Shown here one piece after another: positions 42,357-51,698 of a stretch of DNA of 64,000 nt; position 1 is the stretch's first letter; every line of letters begins with the position of its first letter. The notes beneath the pieces are model-generated. The model saw nothing but the letters and a program-made list of their open reading frames with translations. It had not been told where the DNA came from and searched no databases. Origin of the DNA: Neotabrizicola shimadae (lineage in GTDB: Bacteria > Pseudomonadota > Alphaproteobacteria > Rhodobacterales > Rhodobacteraceae); contig NZ_CP069370.1 in the NCBI RefSeq assembly GCF_019623905.1, forward strand, positions 2,982,001-3,046,000. Direction: 5' to 3'. The position numbers and the translations under genes are program-made.

Positions 42357-43799
42357 ATGGGGCTTCTCGGCATCCTTGTCGGCCTTGCCGGGCTGGTCTT
42401 CCTGTCCTTCCGGGGCTGGACCATCCTGGTCGTTGCGCCCCTGGCCGCGCTGATCGCCGCCCTGGCCGCAGGCGAGCCGCTGCTTGCCCACCTGACGCTG
42501 ACCTACATGCCCGCCGCAGCCGGCTTCGTGGCGCAGTTCATGCTGATCTTCCTTCTCGGTGCCCTGTTCGGCAAGCTGATGGAGGACAGCGGCTCGGTCT
42601 CGCTGATTGCCGACTGGATGATCCGGAGGCTGGGAACCGGGAGGACGATCCTGGCCGTCGTGCTGGCAGGGGCGCTGGTGACCTATGGCGGGGTCAGCCT
42701 GTTCGTGGCCTTCTTCGTGATCGGCCCCATGGCGATGCAGCTGTTCCGGCAGGCCAACCTTCCGCGCCGCCTGATGCCGGCCACCATTGCGCTTGGCACC
42801 ACGACCTTCACGATGACCGCCCTGCCCGGCACGCCAGCGATCCAGAACACCATCCCGATGCCCTTCTTCGGGACGACCTCCTTTGCTGCGCCGGTGTTGG
42901 GCCTGCTGGCCTCGGCCATCATCCTGAGCTTTGGGCTTTGGTGGCTGGGCCGGGCCGAGGCCCGGGCGCGGGCGGCAGGCGAGGGGTTCGACGGTCTGAC
43001 GGCAGACACGGTGGCTTTGACCGAGGATCCGGTGCTGCGGGGCAAGACCGCGACGGCCACGGGGTTCGACGTGTCAGAGGCCGCGCTGCCCGACCCGGTG
43101 CCGACGCCGGCCTCGGTGGCGCTCGCGCTGCTGCCACTGGGCGTGGTGATCGTGGTCAACCTCCTGATGTCCTTCGTGGTGCTGCCGGGGATGGACCTGG
43201 AGTTCCTGGCGGGGCCGCAGTGGGGGGGTGCGACTCTGGGCTCGGTGGCGGGGGTCTGGTCGGTGGTGGTCGCGCTGGCGGCGGCGATCGTGGTGCTGGT
43301 GGCCACCACCCGGCCGGCCCGCGCCGCCCTGCGCGCCACGGTGGATGCCGGGGCCAATGCCTCGGTCCTGCCGCTCCTGTCCGTCGCCAGCCTTGTGGGC
43401 TTCGGGGCGGTGGTGGCGGCGATGCCGGCGTTCCAGCTGGTCAGCGACTGGGTGCTGGGACTGGGGGGCGGACCGCTGGTGTCGCTGGCCGTGGCGACCA
43501 ATGTCCTGTCGGCCCTGACCGGCTCGGCCTCGGGCGGGCTGACCATCGCGCTGGAGGCGCTGGCGCCCACCTATCTGGCCCGCGCGGCCGAGGCGGGGAT
43601 CGACCCCGGCACCCTGCACCGGGTGGCGACCATCGCGGCGGGGACGCTGGACAGCCTGCCCCACAACGGGGCGGTGGTGACCCTGCTGGCGGTCTGCGGC
43701 ACCACCCACCGGGAGGGCTATGGGCCGGTGGCCATGACGGCCATCGTGGGGCCGGTGATCGCGCTGGTGGTGGTCGTGGCGGTGGGCACCCTGGTCTGA
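42357..43799 (+). CDS. GntP-family permease
   Basis: A 480-residue transporter with about 12-14 transmembrane helices. Family features include FVAQFMLIFLLGALFGKLMED, LVTYGGVSLFVAFFVIGPMA, TMTALPGTPAIQN and, in the second half, LTGSASGGLTIALEAL and DSLPHNGAVVTLL. GntP members take up gluconate or other hydroxy-acids; a 3-hydroxybutyrate permease subgroup exists, and the patatin/PHB context makes that plausible. It starts 2 bp after the patatin gene. The 86-bp element copy 3 begins 8 bp after its stop. Confidence 0.88.
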   Translation: MGLLGILVGLAGLVFLSFRGWTILVVAPLAALIAALAAGEPLLAHLTLTYMPAAAGFVAQFMLIFLLGALFGKLMEDSGSVSLIADWMIRRLGTGRTILAVVLAGALVTYGGVSLFVAFFVIGPMAMQLFRQANLPRRLMPATIALGTTTFTMTALPGTPAIQNTIPMPFFGTTSFAAPVLGLLASAIILSFGLWWLGRAEARARAAGEGFDGLTADTVALTEDPVLRGKTATATGFDVSEAALPDPVPTPASVALALLPLGVVIVVNLLMSFVVLPGMDLEFLAGPQWGGATLGSVAGVWSVVVALAAAIVVLVATTRPARAALRATVDAGANASVLPLLSVASLVGFGAVVAAMPAFQLVSDWVLGLGGGPLVSLAVATNVLSALTGSASGGLTIALEALAPTYLARAAEAGIDPGTLHRVATIAAGTLDSLPHNGAVVTLLAVCGTTHREGYGPVAMTAIVGPVIALVVVVAVGTLV

Positions 43800-43806
43800 G
43801 GCGAGG

Positions 43807-43892
43807 GCGTCCGAGCTCGGACGCTGTCTCGATTCAATGATTTCAATGTGTTACGAAGCCGAATTAACTCGGACTTCGTACTTTGGAGCTTC
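43807..43892. repeat. 86-bp intergenic element, copy 3 (inverted, diverged)
   Basis: It begins with the palindrome GCGTCCGAGCTCGGACGC (43807-43824), then carries GATTTCAATG and GAATTAACTCGGACTT, which on the other strand match AAGTCCAAGTTAAT of copies 1 and 2. The first TTAA of the CtrA-like box is changed to CGAA here, and the outer CCTCGGAC end is lost. The palindrome again faces the 3' end of a gene, this time on the plus strand. The remaining sequence to about 44070 holds no gene. Confidence 0.65.
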
Positions 43893-44085
43893 CGGCGCAG
43901 TCGCGGCCCAAGGGTGCCGCCACCAGACGGATGTTTCGGGACGGTCGATCCGCCCCCCGCAGCAGGATCGGCCGGGCGCCGTGAACGGAGGCGCAACCCT
44001 TACCCTCCGCTGAAACCTGTCGTAGGCTCGGACGGGACCGGCACGGATGCGCAATCCGGCCCGATGGGGAAGCGAAGGAGGGATG

Positions 44086-44919
44086 ATGCGGTCTTCGCTG
44101 GAGATTTATGACCTTGCCTCGGGCCGGTCGCGGGTGGTGCTGCAGACGGATGCGGTGATCGAGGCGCCGAACTGGGCGCCCTCGGGCGATCACCTTCTGG
44201 TCAATGGCGGCGGGCGGCTGTTCCGGGTTCCCCTGGACGCGCCCCGGCTGGTGCCCCTGGACACCGGCCATGCCATGCGGCTGAACAACGACCACGGCAT
44301 TTCGCCCGATGGAAAGTGGCTGGCGATTTCCAGCCACCGCGGCCGGGGATCGGAGATCTTCGTGATGCCGGCGGCGGGCGGCACCCTGCGGCTGGTCAGC
44401 CCCGACGCGCCGAGCTGGTGGCACGGCTGGTCGCCCGATGGAACGCGGCTGGCTTATGTCGCGGCGCGGAACGAGCGGCGCGTGATCGACGTCTACACGA
44501 TTGCGGTGGCAGGCGGGGAAGAGACGCGCCTGACCTGGGGCGAAGGGCATTGCGACGGGCCGGATTACAGCCCGGACGGCGCGCATATCTATTACAACTG
44601 CGACCGCGACGGCCATGCGCAGATCTGGGTGATGGGTGCGGACGGGTCGGGGCAGCGCAAGCTGTTCGCGGATGACCATGTCAACTGGTTCCCGCATCCC
44701 TCGCCCTGCGGGCGGCATCTTCTGTATCTGGCCTATCCGCCGGGGACGACCGGGCATCCGGCGGATTTGCCAGTGGCTCTGGTTCTGGCCGACACGCAAG
44801 GCGCCAACCGGCGACGCGTGCTGGAGTTCAACGGCGGTCAGGGCACGATGAACGTGCCGAACTGGGCGCCGGACGGATCGGCCTTTGCCTATGTGCGGTA
44901 CGAGGCGCCGGGTCGGTAG
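44086..44919 (+). CDS. TolB-like beta-propeller (WD40/PD40 repeat) protein
   Basis: A 277-residue protein made of PD40 repeats: NWAPSGDHLLVNGG, GISPDGKWLAISSH, GWSPDGTRLAYVA, DYSPDGAHIYYNCDRDGHAQ and NWAPDGSAFAYV, about six blades. No signal peptide is seen, so it is likely cytoplasmic, unlike TolB. Such propellers bind ligands or proteins; the function is not defined. Tandem ATGs at 44083 and 44086 follow AAGGAGGG; 44086 has the better spacing. Confidence 0.8.
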   Translation: MRSSLEIYDLASGRSRVVLQTDAVIEAPNWAPSGDHLLVNGGGRLFRVPLDAPRLVPLDTGHAMRLNNDHGISPDGKWLAISSHRGRGSEIFVMPAAGGTLRLVSPDAPSWWHGWSPDGTRLAYVAARNERRVIDVYTIAVAGGEETRLTWGEGHCDGPDYSPDGAHIYYNCDRDGHAQIWVMGADGSGQRKLFADDHVNWFPHPSPCGRHLLYLAYPPGTTGHPADLPVALVLADTQGANRRRVLEFNGGQGTMNVPNWAPDGSAFAYVRYEAPGR

Positions 44920-45094
44920 GCGTTGCCTGCGGCGGGCGGAGCGGGTAAAAGACGGCCAGGGTCCGCAGTTCACCCAGGCGCCACCGGTCCTTAAAGGACA
45001 GCTGAACCTGCCAGATGACCGGTCGCACGCATCCTTTCGTGCCCGTTCGCCAAGCCGGTGGCCAGCGACACGCAGGGCACGTCACGAGGACGCC

Positions 45095-45631
45095 ATGACC
45101 CGAACCGCCCTTCCCTTCGAAGTGGACGACATTTCCGCGCTTGCCCGATCGCTGGCACAGCAATTGAGCGAGGTGCCGGAGCCCGGCCACCAGAGCCTCT
45201 TGAACATGCTGGCGCGCGGCGCCGGGTTCCGCAACTTCCAGCATTTCCGCGCCTCGGCCACAGCGGCGGATCGTCTGGCGGTGCCGGCCGCCGCGCCCGA
45301 CATGACGCGGGTGGCGCAGGTCTTGCGCCATTTCGACGAGGCCGGGCGGCTGGCACGCTGGCCGTCGAAGACCTGGATGCAGCATCTGGCGATCTGGGCG
45401 CTGTGGAGCCGGTTTCCGCGCGACACGGGCCTGACCGAACGGCAGGCCAGCGCGCTGATCGACGACTGGCACGGGTTCGGCGATGCCGCGATCCTGCGGC
45501 GCACGATGGTGGAGCGGGGGCTTCTGTCGCGGGTGACGGGCGGCAACGAATACCGCCGGATCGAGGCGCCGCCACCGCCCGAAGCGCGGGCGCTGATCCG
45601 CCACCTGCATGGCGGTGGGGCGCGGGCCTGA
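45095..45631 (+). CDS. DUF2087-domain protein
   Basis: A 178-residue protein. The C-terminal half (HFDEAGRLARWPSKTWMQHL, LWSRFPRDTGLTERQASALI, GDAAILRRTMVERGLLSR, NEYRR) is a DUF2087 domain, a small winged-helix-like module often found fused to helix-turn-helix regulators. The N-terminal 75 residues are helical (LSEVPEPGHQSLLNMLARGA) and not recognised. Possibly a DNA-binding regulator. It is convergent with the TlpA-type gene. Confidence 0.8.
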   Translation: MTRTALPFEVDDISALARSLAQQLSEVPEPGHQSLLNMLARGAGFRNFQHFRASATAADRLAVPAAAPDMTRVAQVLRHFDEAGRLARWPSKTWMQHLAIWALWSRFPRDTGLTERQASALIDDWHGFGDAAILRRTMVERGLLSRVTGGNEYRRIEAPPPPEARALIRHLHGGGARA

Positions 45632-45636
45632 GCCGG

Positions 45637-46179
45637 CTACTCGGCCATTGCTTTAAGCACGGCCTGGGCGTTGGCGCTGTCCCATTCGGCATCGCCGATC
45701 AGGCGGGCGACTTCCTGACCTTCGGGGTTGAGGATCACTGTCACCGGCAGGGCCAGAACGCCCATGGCGCGGGACAGGTCCGCCTTGGGATCGCGCAGCA
45801 CGGTCAGGTTCTGCACCCCGGCTTCGGTGAAAAAACGGTCGATGGCCTCGGGCGCGTTGCGCCCGGTGGCCACCGGCAGCACGACGATGCCGGGCATCGC
45901 CGCCTGAAGCCGGTCGAGCGCCGGCATCTCTTCCCGGCAGGGGGCGCACCAGGTGGCCCAGAAGTTCAGGACCACCCATTTGCCTCGGTATTCGTCAAGG
46001 CTGCGGGGGGCATCCTGCATGTCGATCAGCACGGCTTCGGGCAGGGCGGCGGGCGGTTCGATGGCCGCCAGCTTCTTCATGTCGCCCTCGCGCAGCGCCA
46101 TGGCGGCGGGCACGTCGGCCGCCACGGGGTTTGCACCCACGAGAAGGGCCGTATAAAGCACCGCCATCATCATCCGCAT
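45637..46179 (-). CDS. TlpA/ResA-like thiol-disulfide oxidoreductase
   Basis: A 180-residue exported thioredoxin-like protein: signal peptide (residues 1-21, cleavage near VAA-D), then an AhpC-TSA/redoxin fold with the active site WCAPC (Cys78, Cys81) in [16 protein letters not shown] and the cis-Pro region [10 protein letters not shown]. It probably reduces periplasmic disulfides, for example in cytochrome c or oxidase CuA maturation. The start at 46179 is preceded by GGAGGG. It is divergent from argH with only 25 bp between start codons, so promoters overlap the genes. Confidence 0.92.
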   Translation of the reverse strand: MRMMMAVLYTALLVGANPVAADVPAAMALREGDMKKLAAIEPPAALPEAVLIDMQDAPRSLDEYRGKWVVLNFWATWCAPCREEMPALDRLQAAMPGIVVLPVATGRNAPEAIDRFFTEAGVQNLTVLRDPKADLSRAMGVLALPVTVILNPEGQEVARLIGDAEWDSANAQAVLKAMAE

Positions 46180-46204
46180 TCCCGTTCCCTCCGAAGGGCA
46201 GCCC

Positions 46205-47614
46205 ATGACATCGACCGCCGATACCACCTCGACCCAGGCCAATGCCATGTGGGGCGGGCGCTTTGCCGAGGGACCCGACGCGATCATGCAGGCGATCAAC
46301 GCCTCGATCGGCTTTGACCGCCGGCTTTACGCGCAGGACATCGCCGGGTCCCGTGCCCATGCCGCGATGCTGGCGGCGCAGGGCATTCTCACGGATAGCG
46401 ATGCTCAGTCGATCCGGGAAGGGCTGCTCACGGTCTTGTCAGAGATCGAGGCGGGGCAATTCCCCTTTCGCGTGGAGCTTGAGGACATCCATCTGAACGT
46501 GGAAAGCCGGCTAACCGAGATCATCGGCGAGGCGGGCAAGCGGCTGCACACCGGGCGGTCGCGCAATGACCAGGTGGCGGTGGATTTCCGGCTTTGGGTG
46601 CGCGACCAGTGCGACGCGGCGATTTCCGGGCTGACGGCGCTGATGCGGGCCTTTGTCGCCCAGGCCGAGGCAGGCGCTGACTGGGTGATGCCTGGGTTCA
46701 CGCATTTGCAGACCGCGCAGCCGGTGACCTGGGGCCACCACATGATGGCCTATGTTGAAATGCTGGCGCGGGACCGGTCGCGGTTTGCCGATGCGCGGGC
46801 GCGGATGAACGAATGCCCCCTGGGCGCGGCGGCGCTGGCGGGGACCTCCTTCCCCATCGACCGGCACAGGACGGCGGCCGAGCTGGGCTTTGACCGGCCC
46901 ACGGCCAATTCGCTGGATTCGGTGGCGGACCGCGACTTCGCGCTGGAGTTCCTTTCGGCCGCGGCGATCTGCGCCATGCACCTGTCGCGCTTTGCGGAAG
47001 AGCTGGTGATCTGGTCTTCGGCGCAGTTCCGGTTCGTGCGGCTGTCGGATCGCTGGACCACCGGGTCGAGCATCATGCCGCAGAAGAAGAACCCGGACGC
47101 GGCAGAGCTGCTGCGCGCCAAGCTGGGGCGCATCCTTGGGGCCAACGTGGCGCTGTTCACGGTGATGAAGGGTCTGCCGCTGACCTATTCCAAGGACATG
47201 CAGGAAGACAAGGAACAGGTCTTCGACGCGGCGGACAGCCTGATGCTGGCGCTGGCGGCGATGACCGGCATGGTGGGCGACATGACCGCCAACCGCGAGG
47301 TTCTGGCGGCGGCGGCGGGGGCCGGGTTCTCGACCGCGACGGATCTGGCCGACTGGCTGGTGCGGGCGCTTGGCCTGCCGTTCCGCGAGGCGCATCACGT
47401 GACCGGCGCGCTGGTGGCGCTGGCCGAGGCCAAGGGATGCGATCTGGACGAGCTGTCGCTGAGCGAGATGACCTCGGTGCATCCGGGCATCACCCAGGAG
47501 GTCTATTCCGTGCTGGGAGTCGAGAATTCGGTGCGGTCGCGCATGTCCTATGGCGGCACCGCGCCGGACCGGGTGCGCGAGCAGGTCGCGCGCTGGAAGA
47601 CGCTTCTGGGCTGA
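46205..47614 (+). CDS. argH: Argininosuccinate lyase
   Basis: A 469-residue enzyme of the fumarase/aspartase superfamily, splitting argininosuccinate to arginine and fumarate. The opening [43 protein letters not shown] (catalytic His) and the superfamily signature [12 protein letters not shown] (mobile loop with the catalytic Ser) are all present. It heads a run argH / small lipoprotein / lysA / DUF4175 that is a recurrent order in Rhodobacteraceae. Confidence 0.97.
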   Translation: MTSTADTTSTQANAMWGGRFAEGPDAIMQAINASIGFDRRLYAQDIAGSRAHAAMLAAQGILTDSDAQSIREGLLTVLSEIEAGQFPFRVELEDIHLNVESRLTEIIGEAGKRLHTGRSRNDQVAVDFRLWVRDQCDAAISGLTALMRAFVAQAEAGADWVMPGFTHLQTAQPVTWGHHMMAYVEMLARDRSRFADARARMNECPLGAAALAGTSFPIDRHRTAAELGFDRPTANSLDSVADRDFALEFLSAAAICAMHLSRFAEELVIWSSAQFRFVRLSDRWTTGSSIMPQKKNPDAAELLRAKLGRILGANVALFTVMKGLPLTYSKDMQEDKEQVFDAADSLMLALAAMTGMVGDMTANREVLAAAAGAGFSTATDLADWLVRALGLPFREAHHVTGALVALAEAKGCDLDELSLSEMTSVHPGITQEVYSVLGVENSVRSRMSYGGTAPDRVREQVARWKTLLG

Positions 47615-47623
47615 GAGGATGCC

Positions 47624-47782
47624 ATGCTGAGACGGATTGCCCCCCTGATGCTGGTGCTGCTGGCCGCCTGCGGCATCGACGGCGACCCGATCCCGCCGCC
47701 GGTGGAGGCGGGACCGAACCCCGGCGTCACCGTGACGGGCGACGCGCAGATGGGCATCGTGAAGCCCTTCGGCGGCGGCTGA
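47624..47782 (+). CDS. Small lipoprotein following argH
   Basis: A 52-codon gene below usual size cut-offs. The product has a lipoprotein signal (MLRRIAPLMLVLLAAC, lipobox LAAC with Cys16) and a short proline/glycine-rich tail with VTVTGDAQMGIVKPF. The ribosome-binding site is GAGAGGA. Small lipoproteins of this kind between argH and lysA are conserved in related bacteria; in position it resembles the LPS-transport-associated lipoprotein LptM upstream of dapF/lysA in enterics, but sequence similarity is too short to decide. Confidence 0.75.
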   Translation: MLRRIAPLMLVLLAACGIDGDPIPPPVEAGPNPGVTVTGDAQMGIVKPFGGG

Positions 47783-47860
47783 GGGGCAAACCCTTCGAAG
47801 AAACTTGCCGTTCGCCGGTCTGGCCGCTATCCCCTCGCCGATGCCCGGCGGGAGCCCGAG

Positions 47861-49126
47861 ATGGACCATTTCCTGTATCGTGACGGCGCGCTTCATGCCG
47901 AGGACGTGGCGATCCCCGAGATCGCGGCGGCGGTGGGCACGCCGTTCTATGTCTATTCCGCCGCCACGCTGACCCGTCATTACCGGCTGTTCACCGAGGC
48001 GCTGACGCCCTTGCCGCATCTGGTGTGCTTTGCGATCAAGTCGCTGTCGAACGTGGCGGTGCTGAAGCTTCTGGGCGACCTGGGCGCGGGCATGGACGTG
48101 GTGTCGGGCGGCGAGTACCGGCGCGCGAAGGCGGCGGGCGTGCCGGGCAGCCGGATCGTGTTTTCGGGCGTGGGCAAGACGCGCGAGGAGATGCGGCTGG
48201 CGCTGGAAGGCGGCATCCGGCAGTTCAACGTGGAATCCGAGCCTGAGATGCGGGCGCTGTCCGAGGTGGCGACCGCGCTTGGCGTGGTGGCGCCGATTGC
48301 GGTGCGGGTGAACCCGGACGTGGATGCCAGGACCCATGCCAAGATCGCCACCGGCAAGTCGGAGAACAAGTTCGGCATCCCGATCGCGCGGGCGTCCGAG
48401 GTCTATGCCGAGGCGGCGCGGCTGCCGGGCCTCAGGGTCGTGGGTATCGACGTGCATATCGGCAGTCAGCTGACCGAGCTTGCGCCTTTCGAAGCGGCCT
48501 ACACCAAGGTGGCCGAGCTGACGCAGCGCCTGCGCGGCGAGGGGCATGTGATCGAGCGGCTGGATCTGGGCGGGGGGCTGGGCATCCCCTACACCCGGTC
48601 GAACGAGGCGCCGCCCCTGCCGTCGGATTATGGCGCGATGGTCAAGCGGGTGCTGGGGGGTCTCGGCTGCGAAATCGAGATCGAGCCGGGGCGGCTGATC
48701 TCGGGCAATTCGGGGCTGCTGGTTGCCTCGGTCATTTATGTGAAGCAGGGCGAGGGGCGGGATTTCCTGATCCTTGACGCGGCGATGAACGATCTGGTGC
48801 GCCCGGCCATGTACGAGGCGCATCACGACATCATCCCGGTGACCGAGCCGCCGCCCGCCAGCCCGACGCAACCGTTCGATGTGGTGGGCCCGGTCTGCGA
48901 AACGGGCGACACCTTTGCGCGGGGGCGTGAGATGCCGCTCTTGGCCGAGGGCGACCTTGTGGCCTTCCGGTCGGCCGGGGCCTATGGCGCGGTGATGGCC
49001 AGCGAATACAATTCGCGCCCGCTGATCCCCGAAGTGCTGGTGAAGGGGGATCACTTCGCCGTCATCCGGGCACGACCGAGCTTTGACGAAATCTTGAACC
49101 GCGATACCATTCCATCGTGGTTGTAA
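47861..49126 (+). CDS. lysA: Diaminopimelate decarboxylase
   Basis: A 421-residue PLP enzyme making L-lysine from meso-diaminopimelate. The PLP-binding Lys60 is in CFAIKSLSN; the phosphate-binding glycine stretch is LDLGGGLGIPY; EIEPGRLISGNSG and the cross-subunit VGPVCETGDTFA (catalytic Cys) follow; the C-terminus has GAYGAVMASEYNSRP. It is preceded by GGGAG. The next gene encodes the DUF4175 protein. Confidence 0.97.
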   Translation: MDHFLYRDGALHAEDVAIPEIAAAVGTPFYVYSAATLTRHYRLFTEALTPLPHLVCFAIKSLSNVAVLKLLGDLGAGMDVVSGGEYRRAKAAGVPGSRIVFSGVGKTREEMRLALEGGIRQFNVESEPEMRALSEVATALGVVAPIAVRVNPDVDARTHAKIATGKSENKFGIPIARASEVYAEAARLPGLRVVGIDVHIGSQLTELAPFEAAYTKVAELTQRLRGEGHVIERLDLGGGLGIPYTRSNEAPPLPSDYGAMVKRVLGGLGCEIEIEPGRLISGNSGLLVASVIYVKQGEGRDFLILDAAMNDLVRPAMYEAHHDIIPVTEPPPASPTQPFDVVGPVCETGDTFARGREMPLLAEGDLVAFRSAGAYGAVMASEYNSRPLIPEVLVKGDHFAVIRARPSFDEILNRDTIPSWL

Positions 49127-49166
49127 GGCCGTGCCCGCGCCGGGCGGGCACGACCCGAAAGGACGA

Positions 49167-51647
49167 ATGGCAGACCCAACGCCCGATCATCTGATGCGGC
49201 AGCTGCGCTGGCCCCTGCGCCTGACCCTTGTCGGGCTTTGGGCCGAGCGTCTGTCGCGCGCGTTCTGGCCGTTCTGGACGATCCTTCTGGCGATTCTGGC
49301 GGCCTTTTCCTTCCGTTTCCAGGATTCCGCCCCCATCGAGGCGATCTGGATCGTCGTGGTGCTGGCCGGGATTGGCCTGCTTTGGACGGCGGTCAACGGC
49401 TTGCGGGCTTTTCGCCGGCCGAAACTGGCCGAGGCCATGGCGCGGCTCGACTCGGCCCTGCCGGGCCGGCCTCTGGCCGCGCTGACCGATGCGCAGGCAG
49501 TGGGGGGCGACGATCCCGCGTCTCGTGCCGTCTGGGCCGCGCATCTGGCGCGCATGGCCGAACGGGCGCGTCAGGCAAAGCCCGTGGCGCCCAACCTGCG
49601 GCTGGCCGAGCGCGACCCCTTCGCGCTGCGCTATGTCGCGCTGACCGCCTTTGTCATCGCGCTGGCCTTCGGGTCGGTGCTGCGGGTGGCGGAAGTGGCC
49701 GCGCTGGCGCCCGGTGCGCGCGGCAATGTGGCGGCGGGACCGACCTGGGAAGGATGGGCACAGCCGCCCGCCTATACCGGCAAGCCCGCGTTGTATCTGC
49801 CCGACCAGAAGGGCGACCGCCTGACCCTGCCGGCGGGCACGAAGATTTCTGTCCGGCTTTATGGCGAAGTCGGCGACCTGACGCTGTCCGAGACCGTTTC
49901 GGCGCGCACGGATGTTCCGGCCGCTTCTGACCCGGCGCAGGATTTCGAGGTGAACCAGTCCGGCCGGGTGGAGATTTCCGGCCCCGGCGGGCGGGTGTTC
50001 CAGATCGTGGCGCAGCCCGACATGGCGCCCACGGTTGCGCCAGAGGGTGAGATTGGCCGCGAGGGCGACGGTCGGTTCAAGCAGGGCTACAAGGCGCAGG
50101 ACGATTACGGCATCACCGGCGGCAGTGTGACCGTTGCGCTGGACATGGCCGCCCTGGACCGCCGCTATGGTCTGGCCACCGAGCCAGAGCCCATCGAGCC
50201 CGTGGTTCTGGATCTGCCCTTGCCTGTGACAGGCAACCGCGCCGATTTCACCGAGACGCTGGTGGACGACTTGTCGCAAAGCATCCTGGCGAACATGCCG
50301 GTGACGATGACCTTCGAGGTTTCGGATGCGTCGGGCCGCCGGGGCGAGGCGGCGCCGATCCAGGTGGTCATGCCGGGCAAGCGGTTCTTCGACCCGCTGG
50401 CGGCGGCGCTGATCGAGATGCGGCGCGACCTGATGTGGAACCGCAGCAATGCGCCGCGCGCGGTCGAGATCCTGAAGGCGATCCAGAACGAGCCGCAGGA
50501 TCTGATCCGCAGCCAGCGCGCCTATCTGAAGCTGCGCGTGCTGACGCGCGAGATGGAGGCGCAACAGGTCAGCCTGACACCCGAGCAGCGCGACGAGTTC
50601 GTGCAGCAACTGTGGGACCTGGCGCTTCTGATCGAGGAAGGCAGCCTGGATTCCGCGCGCGCGCGTCTGGAACGCGCGCAGGATCAGTTGAACGAGGCGA
50701 TCCGCAACGGCGCGTCGAAGGAAGAGATCGACCGCCTGATGCAGGAAATGCGCGAGGCGCTCAACGATTACATGCGCCAGCTGGCGCAGCAGGCCGAGAA
50801 CAACCCCGACAGTCAGCAGTCCCAGGACATGCAGGGGATGCAGATGACCGGCAACCAGCTGCAGGAGATGCTGGACCAGCTGCAGAAGCTGATGGAGGAA
50901 GGCAAGACCGCCGAGGCGCAAGAGCTGATGGAGATGCTGCAGCAGCTGATGCAGAACATGCAGGTCACGCAGGGCCAGGGTCAGGGCCAGGGTGGCCCCG
51001 GCGGCCAGGCGATGCGCGACATGCAGGATGCGCTGCGCGACCAGCAGGGGCTGGCGGACGATACCTTCCGCGACCTGCAGGATGGGCAGGAGGGCCAACA
51101 GGAGGGGCAGCAGGACGGCCAGCAAGAGGGACAGCAACCGGGCGAGGGCACGCTGTCCGAGCGCCAGCGCGAACTGTCCGACCGGCTGGGCGAGCTGGGC
51201 CAGGGCCAGCTTCCGGGCGATGGCACCGAAAAGGGTGAAGAGGGCCGCCGCGAGCTGGACCGCGCGGGTCGCGCCATGGAGGAAGCCGAGCGCGCGTTGC
51301 GCGAGGGCGATCTGGCAGGGGCATTGGATCGCCAGGCCGAGGCGATGGAGGCCCTGCGCGAAGGGATGCGCGACTTCGGCGAGGCCATGGCAGAGGCGCA
51401 GCGCCAGGATGGCAGCGGCACCGAGGGCGACCGCATGGGCAGCCTGGACCCGAACAGCCAGCGCGATCCGCTGGGGCGCGAGCCGGGCGATTCGGCACGC
51501 ATCGGGTCGGACCGCAACATGTTGCAGGGGCCCGATGTCTATCGCCGCGCGCAGGATCTGCTGGACGAAATCCGCCGCCGGTCTGGCGAGATGTCGCGCC
51601 CGGATGACGAGCGCGACTATCTGAAGCGGCTCCTGGATCTGTTCTGA
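49167..51647 (+). CDS. TIGR02302/DUF4175-family membrane protein
   Basis: An 826-residue protein. The N-terminal region has two adjacent transmembrane helices (about 28-75) and a third near 150-172. A beta-rich extracytoplasmic part follows (about 190-420, PPAYTGKPALYLPDQ). The C-terminal 400 residues form long helices very rich in Gln, Glu and Met (about 540-700) with MQEMREALNDYMRQLAQQAE, then a charged helical end. The family occurs across alphaproteobacteria; the function is unknown, possibly envelope-related. The start at 49167 has AAAGGA upstream. Confidence 0.9.
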   Translation: MADPTPDHLMRQLRWPLRLTLVGLWAERLSRAFWPFWTILLAILAAFSFRFQDSAPIEAIWIVVVLAGIGLLWTAVNGLRAFRRPKLAEAMARLDSALPGRPLAALTDAQAVGGDDPASRAVWAAHLARMAERARQAKPVAPNLRLAERDPFALRYVALTAFVIALAFGSVLRVAEVAALAPGARGNVAAGPTWEGWAQPPAYTGKPALYLPDQKGDRLTLPAGTKISVRLYGEVGDLTLSETVSARTDVPAASDPAQDFEVNQSGRVEISGPGGRVFQIVAQPDMAPTVAPEGEIGREGDGRFKQGYKAQDDYGITGGSVTVALDMAALDRRYGLATEPEPIEPVVLDLPLPVTGNRADFTETLVDDLSQSILANMPVTMTFEVSDASGRRGEAAPIQVVMPGKRFFDPLAAALIEMRRDLMWNRSNAPRAVEILKAIQNEPQDLIRSQRAYLKLRVLTREMEAQQVSLTPEQRDEFVQQLWDLALLIEEGSLDSARARLERAQDQLNEAIRNGASKEEIDRLMQEMREALNDYMRQLAQQAENNPDSQQSQDMQGMQMTGNQLQEMLDQLQKLMEEGKTAEAQELMEMLQQLMQNMQVTQGQGQGQGGPGGQAMRDMQDALRDQQGLADDTFRDLQDGQEGQQEGQQDGQQEGQQPGEGTLSERQRELSDRLGELGQGQLPGDGTEKGEEGRRELDRAGRAMEEAERALREGDLAGALDRQAEAMEALREGMRDFGEAMAEAQRQDGSGTEGDRMGSLDPNSQRDPLGREPGDSARIGSDRNMLQGPDVYRRAQDLLDEIRRRSGEMSRPDDERDYLKRLLDLF

Positions 51648-51698
51648 GGGGCGCTGGCCTGAGTGCCGCGAGGCGACGGGACGCTGGCTTGCGACCCG

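Noticed and set aside
36300-43000. Chromosomal replication origin
   Set aside because: The skew change is compatible with one, but no DnaA-box cluster, AT-rich unwinding region or typical origin-flanking genes were found.
46511-49054. An 847-codon open frame on the minus strand opposite argH and lysA
   Set aside because: It spans two well-identified genes on the other strand and reads as His/Arg/Gln-rich low-complexity sequence, typical of antisense shadows.
49062-51137. A 691-codon minus-strand open frame opposite the DUF4175 gene
   Set aside because: Leu/His/Gln-rich repetition mirrors the Gln-rich coding strand; no family features.
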